From NCBI GenBank assembly GCA_907165275.2, contig OU015662.1, positions 11,994,501 to 12,058,500 on the forward strand: a stretch of 64,000 nucleotides of DNA. Direction: 5' to 3'. Positions 1-11,200 of this stretch are shown piece by piece. The notes under the pieces are model-generated. The model worked only from the letters and a program-made list of their open reading frames with translations. It did not search any database and was not told where the DNA came from. The position numbers and the translations under genes are program-made. Within the stretch, counting starts at the first letter, position 1. Each line of letters opens with the position of its first letter. Origin of the DNA: Zygaena filipendulae. Taxonomy: Eukaryota; Arthropoda; Insecta; Lepidoptera; Zygaenidae.

Positions 1-58
1 GCTCACCTAAGTCCCGGGTTGTTGTTTCACGCTGTTATTTTTAATGTGTTACTCGTAC

Positions 59-418
59 TTAGGGTTGCCATCTTAGAAAATATATAGGTAGTATTTTTCG
101 AAAAAAGATCGCAAAAATATGGTACCTACTTTTGGGAAATGAAGGGAAAAAAATAGTAGATACATATTTATTTTTAATCATTAATTATGTATCGGGCAGC
201 ATTCATCTACAAATTATTGCTAGTTTGAAAGTTGACGTGTTGTTGCCGCGTATGCGTTTCGCTCGGAAATTCGCCGTGCTGCGCTGTGGGTGCGTTCCAG
301 GCCAGTCACAGTAAATATAAAAAAGCGTGACATTTTACCTTAATTATATTATTTTTCTATAATACAATTGCCTGAAATATAGTACGATACTATATAATAT
401 AGTACGGGTGGCAACCCT
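59..418. mobile_element. hAT-like MITE, complete
   Basis: A 360-bp non-coding element with inverted ends (TTAGGGTTGCCATC at the left, GGTGGCAACCCT at the right). It is flanked by near-identical 8-bp copies, ACTCGTAC at 51-58 and ACTCGTAA at 419-426. An 8-bp target duplication is typical of hAT transposons. Two more copies, both interrupted by other elements, lie at 13188-13886 and 49186-49763, and share the internal stretch ATTCATCTACAAATTATTGC or its relatives. No transposase is encoded. Confidence 0.8.
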
Positions 419-1609
419 ACTCGTAACACTCGCTTTCACCGGCGAATTCACTCGCACGAATTCAAGTCATCCGCTCCCGAACTCTTTGATACACATCCGG
501 TTGGAATACCTACGATTAAGGGCTTATGCTACGCGCAATGTTGTATGTTTGTTTGTTTAAATTTTAGAACGGAGTTCTTTATCTCACGGTACGGATGAGA
601 GTAAAAATTCATTTTCCGTCACGGATTATATGGCTGCTCTAAGGAAAAACAAAGCAATTGCAATTTTTATCGTAATGAGTTTTTGTATTTTGTTCGTTTT
701 GTATTTTTGTAACGAACATAACGGATTCAGTTTAATGCTATGGAAAAAACTCCATACTCGCGCATTTTTTTGTTTGTTTAATGCTTGTAATATGCTAGCT
801 AATGCTAATAATATTCATAATATGATATATTCATATATCGATCACATTCATTAGGTTTGGATTTTAGCCGGAATAAACAGACAGACAAACGGACAACAAT
901 TTTATTTAATTTAATCTTTTATTTATTTAATTTATGTATAGATAAAAGAAAGTGGAAATACGCCGTTTAAGTTAAAACGATTTTCAGTCTATTTTAAAGA
1001 TATATGGCCTACTTAAACAAAGCAAGAAAAAGAAAAAAAATATGCATAAATTAATTAAATAGAGCGTTTCAAAGTTCCTACTTTAGACTTACCGCCGAAA
1101 CGCGGAATGACGTCATTAGTTCAAAATTACGCCTTATTAATCTGTGATAGAAATGTCACTGTCGTATTGACAGGGCCATGTGACACTGACAGACAGATAA
1201 CTTCAATATCCAAAAGCGAAATTAAGGTTAAACTGTGTCGATTTACTTCCAAAAGTTTCAGTAAAGAATCGAAATGCATCGGTAAGATTTTAAAGTAAAA
1301 AACTTCAAAAAATGGAAAATATGCGTTGACTGTACGCACTTAGTTTCTTTTGCCTTCTCTGAAAGAGGTAAATGTTTCCTAAAAAAATAAAAGTGACGTC
1401 ATCTGTCAAGCTTGGCTGTGATTGGTGTTTCGTTGCAACATTCCGTTTCACAAAATTAAAAGTTGAATATTTTGGAAACTATTGAAAATTTTTTAGTAAA
1501 TCTTTCACGATAACGCTTTTCTAAAATAATAATATAAATAATATTTTTGAAATATTGACACAATTTCTTATTATAAATTTCATGCAAGTACCCTATTGGG
1601 TATTCTCCA

Positions 1610-1915
1610 GGGTATGAAAAACAAAATTCTAATTAGTCCGTCAGTTAAAAAATAAAAAATAATAGACACGTATTTTTTATTTATTCAAATTAATGAAAAT
1701 AAACATAGATAAAGCGCACTAAAGTTTAGAGTGGGGGACTCGCGACGTCATTTTACGACGGCATAAGCCCCATACAAACTGCATTGAATAGTGACGTCAC
1801 GCGAAATTTCAACTCAATGTATCGCCGTTATTTTTTGATTACGTAAAAAAAGAAAAAAATTACGTGTCCAATATTTTTTTATAAGCTACACGACGACGGA
1901 CTAAAAAAAAATTGT
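1610..1915 (-). mobile_element. MITE-like repeat carrying paired TGACGTCAC sites
   Basis: About 300 bp, inverted relative to the copies at 13507-13835 and 44441-44755. Shared signposts are TTAGTCCGTC, TACGTGTC, GCGCACTAAAGTTTAGAGTG, GTGACGTCACGCGAAATTTC and TCGCCGTTATTTTTTGATTA. It is non-coding. The outer ends are degraded, so the boundaries are approximate and the superfamily is not assigned. Confidence 0.65.
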
Positions 1916-2229
1916 CTAGGAGCTAAATTCGCCGATAGGAGTAAATTTTATTGAAAAACACCTTGTGTGTCTTTTAGCTATAAACTACATATTTAAAGAA
2001 AAGTGAAAATATGAATTTAGTCTAACAAATATCAAAAAACTGATTATAAATGAGAAAATACGTCAAAATATTCCTAGGCCTTGAAGTGTTTTTGAGATTG
2101 CCAAATGTTATTTGTTTTTTAGCCGACCGCGATCCAATAGTAGTGATAAATTGAGTATTCCTAAAAATAAATAAATAAATATACTACATACTATTACATA
2201 TATATAAATTAAAGTATAGACATATAAAT

Positions 2230-2345
2230 ACGCCCAGATTGGAAAGTGGAACCCTGTGTTCATCACACAGGAATCGAACTCAGAACCTTTGGTTAACGAG
2301 TAGGCATGGTGACTTACTGCGACCATCCGGCCGTCAAATGTTATA
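2230..2345 (-). mobile_element. tRNA-derived SINE fragment
   Basis: Read on the minus strand, it has a pol III B-box-like GAGTTCGATTCC preceded by sequence resembling an A box (GGTCGCAGTAAGTC), followed by GTGTGATGAACACAGGGTTC. A second copy in the same orientation lies at 15463-15582. The A-to-B spacing suits a tRNA-derived SINE. It is not a tRNA gene because no cloverleaf closes. Confidence 0.55.
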
Positions 2346-2512
2346 ACATAAAGTTTTGAGGATTGAAATAGTTTAAATGTATTAATCATTACTACTAGTT
2401 GTCGTACAGACTGACAGATTGATTGTGGTTCGCTGCAGTTGACATGTATTTATGCGCGGGGTTCGACTTTGGGGGGCTGAACTAACCATAGTCATGTTAT
2501 GAAAGATCATGA

Positions 2513-2692
2513 GTGAAATGCGAAAGTGAGTTTGTTGGTTTATTTGTTACGCTTTCATGCCTCGACGGTTCAACGGATCATCGTGAAATTTTGTATATAC
2601 GTTGTCAGGGATACAGAGATACATGGGCAACTTTTTATCCCAGAATTCTCGCGGTAACTTCAAAATTACCGCGGGTGAAACCGCGGGGCACA
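2513..2692 (+). mobile_element. Helitron-like repeat, 3' end degraded
   Basis: It carries the body of the common family in this window: TGCGAAAGTGAGTTTGTTGG, then TGAAATTTTGTATATACGTT, TTTTTATCCC and CGGGTGAAACCGCGGGGCAC. The usual CAGCTAG end is mutated to CAGTGGG. Confidence 0.6.
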
Positions 2693-4048
2693 GTGGGTGC
2701 GCAATTTACGTAAATCAGTGATTCAAACTCCGAAGTAATCACAAACAAAACATAGTATTTATTTTTAAGTTAGAGTTTTCGGTATCGTGTGAACCCATTC
2801 AGTAAATATTTATTTATTGAGGGTCATACAACCTTGCCGTGTGTTTGCATTTTTTATCGATGTTATTAATTGGTAGATACATTTCGTAGATAGACGAAAT
2901 TGGGGAGATTCTGTTTCGCTCTAAACTGTAATAATTAAAAACTGTAATTCTCGTCAAATTATTTTAATGGTTATAAAACTCCAGCCAATCCGTAGCCGCA
3001 CTCCGAGTCCACACTCCTGGGTTCCCGTCTTCACTGCGTGGAGGTATATTTTTGCCCCCTTTTCTAGCGCCCGGACTGCGAACGCCCCCTCTCGCCCTAT
3101 ATAATTAATCTATGAACTATATATAATCTATATATAACTATATATAATCTATAATTAATCTATGAAATTTGCTTTTAAAAACTTTACTTTTTTATTTCAT
3201 TCCTAAACAGCAGCTTTATTTGCTGCCGCGGTTTAACGCGTCTTATACTTTTTCAGCTTATATAGATTGAATTATTAAAAACGCTAAGAACGTTCGATCA
3301 ATTGACCAAAGAAAACTAGGCTCCAGTTGGGAACCTCTTACATACATATAAACCTTTCCGAGAAAATTATGGGGGGGATCACAAATGTGACCAACTGTGA
3401 CATGGATAGGAGGGGGGACGGGTAAAAAAATCACGAAATTAGTGTGACGTATGTACTTTATGGATGATTACTTTTCAACACCTCAAAGAATATTATTGGA
3501 AAAAAAACAAAACATTGCCGTATTGGTTCAGCCGTTCTCGAGTTTTGCGCTTAGCAACAATTTGGTCATAAATTTTTATTTAGATGTCTTTGCTAGTACA
3601 TATCTTTCATGAATGCATCGTAGGTACTGCATTAGCAACATTGTAGAGAGGCCAGATACCTATGACATAGATAATAATAATATGAACTCCAAATGTCAAT
3701 ACCTTTCGCTTTATCGAAATTATAAAAGTTGTCGGTGCATCTACTATGTATTATCGAACTAGCAAACAATAGTTTTCTTGTCATAGCCTATTTTTTTATC
3801 TGTTGCTACGTATATACGTCTTTGGTGAAATTGCAATGGATACATACAAAAGATAGAGGGTCAAATTATACCTACTCTTGGTAGAGATTGTAACTCGCCT
3901 CCAAGTCTTACTGGACAGCTAGCTGGGTCTGGTGGAAAGGTGGAAAGGAAAGGGAAAGGTGGATATGACTATTCCAAGATAGAAAGAAAGATACAGGGGA
4001 TTGTAGGTAATTATGCGAGGTAGTTATGTCTATACTATAATCTATACT

Positions 4049-4270
4049 AATAATAATAATAATAACATTTATTTCAGGCCACAAGAACCCATAGGACCCA
4101 TAAAAACCCCAAATTACATCTGCCATTACAATTTACATTTACATTACATAAAGTTAAGTTACAACAAAAATAATTTCAAGAACAATATGATTTAGCTGAG
4201 ATCCTAAAGGCCGCATATGGAGTATTTACACGCCCCATATACAGCCTTCAGGATCTCATTGTTGGTTATC
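4049..4270 (-). mobile_element. Probable LINE 3' tail
   Basis: Begins with (AATA)n then ACATTTATTTCAGG, the reversed poly(A)-side signature of a common lepidopteran non-LTR element tail. No reverse transcriptase reading frame remains. Boundaries are approximate. Confidence 0.4.
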
Positions 4271-4309
4271 CGGATCCTTTGCATAAATGACTAATATATA
4301 TTATAATTG

Positions 4310-4400
4310 ATTTATTATTTATTTATTCTTTATTGCACAGTGTGTACAAATGGCGAACTTAATGCCTTGCGGCATTCTCTACCAGTTAACCATTGGGTAG
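4310..4400 (-). mobile_element. LINE 3' tail with (AAAT)n
   Basis: Read on the minus strand: GGTTAACTGGTAGAGAATGC, CGCAAGGCATTAAGTTCGCC, ATTTGTACACACTGTGCAAT, then AAAGAATAAATAAATAAT. A plus-strand copy of the same tail is at 40815-40920, and relatives are at 45868-45952 and 46228-46345. Only the 3' end is present, as expected of 5'-truncated retrotransposition. Confidence 0.65.
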
Positions 4401-4409
4401 ACATTATTT

Positions 4410-4573
4410 ATTTGTTTGTTACGATTTAACTCAAAAGCTGCTGGACCAATTTAAAAATTTCTTTCTCCATTAGAAAGCTACATTATCCGTAAGTAACATA
4501 GGCTATGTTATATTGTAATCCGAAATTCCCGCGGGGACTCCGAAGTTAACGCGGGTGAAACGGGAACAGCTAG
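4410..4573 (+). mobile_element. Helitron-like repeat ending CTAG
   Basis: Contains TTTGTTACGATTTAACTC, AAATTCCCGCGGGGACTCCG, GAAGTTAACGCGGGTGAAAC and the end ACAGCTAG followed by T, matching the family described at 49246-49497. The 5' end is not clear. Confidence 0.55.
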
Positions 4574-4654
4574 TTTACGTATAATAAAACTTGTAGTAGA
4601 GTCTGTCTCTACATTGGACACTGGCCGTTCCCCGCGGAGAACGGAGAAAATAAT

Positions 4655-4797
4655 CACTAATGGTATACTATGTATTATATACTATGGTATACTATGTACT
4701 ATATACTATGGTATACTATGTACTATATACTATGGTATACTATGTACTATATACTATGGTATACTATGTACTATATACTATGGTATACTATACTATT
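4655..4797. repeat. 24-bp tandem repeat, about six copies
   Basis: The unit TATGGTATACTATGTACTATATAC is repeated nearly perfectly; the first and last copies differ. Because 24 is a multiple of three it creates open frames with an eight-residue period (YGILCTIY), which explains the short ORFs here. These are not believed to be genes. Confidence 0.9.
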
Positions 4798-5152
4798 AAT
4801 CACAATTACAAATGTGAAATTTTCTATGTTTGATGTTTGTTATCCAATCAAGCGAAAACGGCGGAACGGATGTGAATGAAATTTAACACACAGATATATT
4901 ATTAAGTGGATTAACACATGATCAAGAACAATAACACACATATTTTATTAATTTTTGCCGACTTTTGTGTTTAAACAAAGTCAACGGGGCGTCGCGATGC
5001 ATCTCAGCAGACAACCGCTTTTTTTTTGTTTTCAAAATGGTTTACTTCCGGCGTCACCTACAAGTTCAATCCAATTCCAATGTCAGAACCTTAAATTACT
5101 TTTAGGTGCAGTAATGATGGCTCACTAACGTTTGTCCTGTCGTTGCCCGCAG

Positions 5153-5250
5153 ACTTTCCGCCATGGGTTCCCGTTCTCACCGACGGCGCTGGCCTGGGAC
5201 CCCATACAGAAGCTGCTGGCCATCGGCGACAAGAGCGGAAACCTCAGAAT
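5153..5250 (+). CDS. tomosyn: Tomosyn exon, first visible (propeller 1, blade 1)
   Basis: Reads in phase 0 from the acceptor cgcag at 5148-5152 and contains FRHGFPFSPTALAWDP and LLAIGDKSGNLR, which match the conserved start of the tomosyn first propeller (family pattern: RHGFPYQPTALAFDP, then ILAIG.QTGALR). It ends in phase 2 at AAT|GTATCC. The codon split across the junction gives Ile, then LGGPGV in the next exon, as the family alignment needs. The donor GTATCCTTT is a textbook U12-type sequence. Residues before this exon, roughly the first 50 of the protein, are not in the window. Confidence 0.95.
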
Positions 5251-8200
5251 GTATCCTTTTCATACGCCAACACGGTCACTTTAATAAGTGCGAAAGAGAT
5301 AGGTGTCGTGTTGATTGCCCATCGTGCATCGGTCGCTGAACATCCTAATTGTCTTTCGAATTTCAAATTGCTCGAGTGGATTCATGGCATATTATGGCAT
5401 CATTGCATGAACGATGCCAAAGACAGAGGAAAATAAATGTTTGATGCATAGATCGAAACATTATTCTCCTTTGCTGCAGATTTCATCCATAACCATTTTG
5501 TACTTAGTTTGATTAATTTTCTTTAAGTCTTCATAACCTCTTGTTTGGAATTGTTAACAGCACGAAATAACTTTTGTTGATGTCTCAAATTCAAGTTATT
5601 TATATAAGTAGGTTCACTTTGTTTTGCTTAGGTATAAAAAAAAGGTATAGGGCATACAATAATTGTTGCGTAAATACCTATTTAATATACATATATTCTT
5701 GACTGATCCTGTATATTATTACGATATACCCACTTAGTTTTTCATACAAAAAAGTTTCGTTCAGTATAAACTCTAGAGATTATATTTGGCCCACGCTTCT
5801 TCTATAGCGAAACGTGCTTATAATATTGTACCTAATTGAGAAGTATTGCTAACGGCTTCTCTTTGTCCCATCTAAGTGTTATCGTCGGCTGGAACTATCT
5901 CTAATATATGTGCTAACTTTGACTTTATCACTGCGGTTCGTCGCTTTGTAAGGCACCAAGTATTTCGTACCTACTGGTTCACTGGTTCTGTAAATTCTGA
6001 AGCGAATATCGCTTTACAGCGATGATGATGTGTCAGTATAGTGTCGCAGCGTTCGCTTCTATCTATCTATCGATACTATAATAAAAGAGTAGAATCCACG
6101 ATTCTGTACATTGAATATTTTTACCTAAAATTGAGAGGGGTGATAAAAGAATAGTAACCAAGCAGAAAAAAAGTTTTTAAATTCTTTTCTGTCTGCCTGT
6201 CTGTTTGTTCGCGATAATCTCCGCATCTACTGAACGGATTGTCATGTGGTTTTCAGAGGTAGATTAAGCTTAGCCTGGAGCTACATATAGGCTTTGTTTC
6301 ATTTTAATCGGATGTTGGGAAAAAAAGTTGTTGTATAAAAACGTATCACGCGGGTGAACCCGCAGGGCATAGCTAGTCTATAATAAGTAGATCCATAATA
6401 GATAACCTCACAAACTCCAGAGTTCCCGCGGGCATTCCGGAATAAAATAGTACCCATGACACTCAGGATCAATGTCCCTTCCTATAAGTGAAAGAATTTT
6501 CAAAATCGATTCAGTAGTTCCAGAGACTACCCCCTACAACGTCACAAACTCACAAGCTTTTTCTCTTTATAATATTAGTAAGTACTTATAGTTGTAATTT
6601 GCGAACATTAAATTAGGATAAGTATAGTTGCATCCAATCAATATCTTTTTATTATACTTATATATCTTTACATAGTTCAAACACCTACTACTGAACGCGG
6701 TTTTCACCAATAGATGGAATGATTTCAAAGGAAGGTTTATCCTGAAATTCCCGCGGGAACTCCGAAATTACCGTGGGGAATAGCTAGTTTTTTTATAAAG
6801 TAATAACTATGTATTTAGGGGGTGACATTACTTGATATTCTGTACTAGCTTAGCTGCGCCCCGCGGTTTCACCCGCATGAAACGTTTTTATATAACAACT
6901 TTTTTTCCCAACGTCCGATTTAAATGAAACAAAACTTATATGTAGCTCCAGGTTTAGCTTAATCCACCTGTGAAAACCGCATGAAAATACGTTCAGTAGG
7001 TTCGGAGATTATCGCGAACAGACAGACAGATAGAAAGAAAATAATTCTAAAAACTCTTTTTTGTGGTTGGTTACTCTTTTTTATCACTCCCTGTCAAAAT
7101 TTGACAAAAATATTCAATGTACAGAATCGCGGATTCTACTCTTTTACTATAGTATAGACTCAGAGTAAATATACTACGTACTAGATGACTTGTAAGTACT
7201 ATCACGAAGAAAGGAATGTTACAATTCCGGGACAAACTGTGTTGGCGTAAACAATGGTAAACAAACAAAAATAGATTTTTTACATAATCGGAATTGAAAA
7301 ATTACAAAAGTAAATCTTTGGTATAGAATAGCATACTTGTTTGCTAGTACAGAGTAAGTCCGATAAAAAATGTAGGACAGAGTCGTGATCTGAATTTCCT
7401 ATTGAAATTATATTTGCGTATTAAAAATTACCCTGTACAAGTTTATCGACAAGTATATACCTACATAGTTAATAATTACGGTCGTACGTATGTATGGGTG
7501 AAACAAAAATAGACCTGGCTTGAACCCCTTTGTTCGGAGCGGTTATTGGAGGTAATATTCTTATCTCTGTATCCTTAGTCACAATAACAATGAGTGCGAG
7601 CGAGACAGGAGGATGATATCCAGTCCATTAAGCCTTCCCGGGTTGGATGGGGCAGCGCTTAATGTTATCCGGGACGTAGTGCAACTTCATTAGTTCGGCT
7701 GGAGTGGCTGGTGGTCGGTGGCGTCGCGTCGCGGTGGTGCAAGTTGGAATACGTTTTCTAGGGAGCCAAGTCGACCGGGTGAATAAACTCAAAGGCGCAC
7801 AAACCGAGCGAAATTCGACCGCGGGAAATCTAACGTGCCAGGATCAAAGTTTCTTTCTAATCTGTCGGGTAGTTCCCATGTACCGCGTGCACAGACAAGC
7901 TAACCCTTTACAGTACTCATAAAAATACTCGTTTAATATACAGAAAATAACAATGACATCTAAGATACATACATATAAAATGTTTTGTTCTGAATTATTG
8001 ACTGGCGGATCAAAGAACAGCCTAAACCGCTGATTGTAGATACCTACCTGAAACGGCATCCGATAAGGAAGGATTTTCCGAAATTATACATAGATATAGC
8101 GCATTTAAGTTTAGAGTGACGTCATTAACCGCTATAAGCCCCCATACAAACTGCACCGGATAGTGACGTCACGCGAAATTTCATCTCAATTTATCACCGT

Positions 8201-11200
8201 TTTTTTTATTAGGTATGTAAAAAAGAAAAAAATACGTTAATTATTAATCTACAAACCGGACCTAAAAAAAAATTGTCAATTAGCCTATATAACATTCTTA
8301 GTAAACTTTAAGAAAAAAAAATTCGTTTAGTTTACACTCATCTAACTTGGCTTGGGACTTTTGCCAGACTTAACTTGGTTGTGTATTTTTAAAAGGTCTT
8401 TTTTTATTTGTTGATGTCATTCTTTCTTGGTGACGAACTAACGTCACCAGTCTTGACTCTTGAGTGGTTTGGAAAGTTTTCAATAGTTCAACAATGTAAG
8501 TCACTCTAATCCCATCACTTGCGCCACGGACAGACAGCGCGATAGTTGGGAGTCGTTTGAAGTGTTCCGTAAATACCGGCCGAGGCCGAGTCCGCGGCTC
8601 GCACGACTTTTAAAAGCTCCGAGAGAGCTTTGCCGTCCGACCGCCCGGACCGATCCGATCCGGTTTTATCCGGATATCGTCGGAATAAAATTCATGAAAT
8701 TCATTGAAGTTTGAGAGATTTATTCTCCCTGTTAATATTGCTTTCGTTACTTTCATGTTTCAATCAAAGCGTTTAGAGTTAAACGTGTGGTTGTGGACTT
8801 ATGGTTAGCGAGGAACCAAAGTTCAGAAAAAAAAAACCAATACCGCTCTCTGCAAAATGTTGGATTAAAACAGCTGTTTAATCATTTACAGGTCAAGGTT
8901 TTTAAGGGTTAAGTTCAGGAACTAGACAACCGATCTTAAAAAACATTTCATTGATTTATTTATTTATTTATTGGGCTCACAAATTAGGTAACAATCGGAA
9001 TATTGAATAAAATAATAATACCAAGTTATAGAGCTAGACTATTATGCTACTGCTCCACCTGCGTGTTAACGCGTAAATTAGTGCGCTAATTTAGATGTGG
9101 CCAACATTTTAACGCGTTAACTTACTAACATTACCACGTTAGACATTAACATCAACGTTAACGTTAACGCAGGTGGAGCAGTAGCATTACCACAGACATG
9201 CGGGCACAGCGTAGTAAACGCTATTATTAATTAAAAATATAAATTACGGTATCCCAGAACAATACAGCTAGATACTGTCTAACCAAAAAGCTATTTTATA
9301 ATTAACTTTAGCCCTGCAAATAGAAAATCATCTCGACACAAATGGACGCGACGGAAAGTCGGGGGAAACAGCTAGTACGAATCTATTGTTGATTTTTCGA
9401 GTCAACAGTCGAAACCTACACACTCGAGTGATTGCTTCAAACTCATATATTGATTGAAAATTTCATCAAATATCATTTCCGGGATTACTTGAACGAAACT
9501 TGATTAAACCCGCCGCCGCCGCTCGTATCGTTGTACCTATGTATTAGAAGTAAACACCGCTAGAGGACATAGTAATATGTGGGTGTCCAAGCAAAAAGAT
9601 TCGGTTGTCGGCATTCAGTTTCTGAGATATAAGAAGTTTCGTAAATTTGGGTGAGAAAATTGCTTGCGAGGTTTTAATTGATTATTTATTATCTTTACAT
9701 ATAAAATGCCATGTCTTGAATGACAGATTGACGGATCAACGCGCTCAGCCTAAACCGCTGATCGTAGAGACCTGAAACTTGTGGGGTGTGTTTATTTTAT
9801 GACGTAGGCATTCGATAGGAAAGGATTTTGAAAATGCTTTTTCTCAAATCGAGCTTATTCAGAATTTCAACTTAAAATGTCTGATAAAAAAAATATTTGT
9901 GTCAGTTTTTGAATATTTTTTCAACCCTTAATATCAATTGACTATTCTAGATAACGAATCTACTCGATCACACAAAAACTACAAAACAGAATTAACTTAG
10001 GGAGCTTTAAAATTTTAACTTTAGTCAAGTTAAGATTTCCATCCTGGAGTTCCCGACGGAAATCCAGAAATTCACGATGCGAATCGAAGTAAATTGAAAT
10101 GAAATTCAACAAAGTAGAGACCCGTGCATTGTTTTTGTTTTTTGTATTTTGTATATTCGAACTTCGAAACTTCACTTACCAAACATAATGAAGATTAATA
10201 TTCTTTTGAGTTTTTTAAACTTACAAAGAAATACGTTCAAAAGTTTGCTCTCATGAATACTTAAGTAAGTAGCAAGGCCATTAGAAGAGTCCCAATCCCG
10301 CCTCACTAGGGACCGAAGCGGACGTCCGGCCCGGCTCCGGAGTTAATAGAGGCCGGACCGCTTTCGCTTTTTCTATCCGGCAGTTAGTTTTCGTTACTTG
10401 TATGTACTTAGTTTACAAGACACGGTAAAGCACTACACTGGTAGGTTATATTGACATGTGTAGATAACTTGCTCAGTTGTAAAACTGCTCTCCTGTTAAA
10501 ATACAATATTTATCTAGATGTAGATATCTGTAAAAGAAGAAAGCTACTGACTGACTGACTGAAATATCAACGCGCAGCCTCAACCGCTAAGTTGAGAACT
10601 TTAAAGGCACGAGGCTTTGCTTGCACTTAGCAAGGTTTTCCAAAATTCAACCCCTAACAGGAACTAAGTTTCAAAGTCGGTTTACACGGTCTCATGAAGC
10701 TGAGATTTGATAGAAGATAGTTTAAGGGACGTAGACGTCAGCTAATTACAAGAAAGTATTTTAATAACAGACAGCGTTTCCGATGAAATTCGTGGGTGAG
10801 TCGCGGGAAATAGCTAGTTTATAAATAATATCGCAGAGTTACGGCCGCACTCAGAGTCGTTTTAATGATTACTAAATTTTAAGTAAATATTTTTAGAACA
10901 AAACTGCCGCAATCAGAGACGTTCATTAAATTAATGATAATTGCCATTTAACTAAGTTTACTACTTAACTAAGTAAAATCCAAAAAAAATTAACTTAGTA
11001 AAATCCCAATTAACATTAATTTACCGTCTCTGAGTGCGGCAGTTTTGTTTTAAGAATCTTTACTTAAAATTAAGTAATCATTAAAACGACTCTGAGTGCG
11101 ACCGTGAGACATCGTGTTCTACAAACGATTTTAATTTTTAATCGTCGTTGTAATTTCGTTGATTGAATCATTTCTTATGAAATGCAAACATCAGAATACC

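Larger units (their letters stand above)
1..5152 (+). other. Upstream tomosyn intron, repeat-filled
   Basis: No exon was recognised here. The stretch ends in the acceptor cgttgcccgcag at 5141-5152, so it is the 3' part of an intron (or less likely contains an unrecognised first exon). It holds a hAT-like MITE (59-418), a CRE-containing MITE (about 1610-1915), a SINE piece (2230-2345), Helitron-like pieces (2513-2692, 4410-4573), LINE tails (4049-4270, 4310-4400) and a 24-bp tandem repeat (4655-4797). The intervals 430-1600 and 2720-4040 are AT-rich with short ORFs only; nothing else could be identified. Confidence 0.7.

Noticed and set aside
4614..4879. Two overlapping ORFs with periodic Tyr/Ile/Leu peptides
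   Set aside because: Produced by the 24-bp tandem repeat, whose length is a multiple of three.
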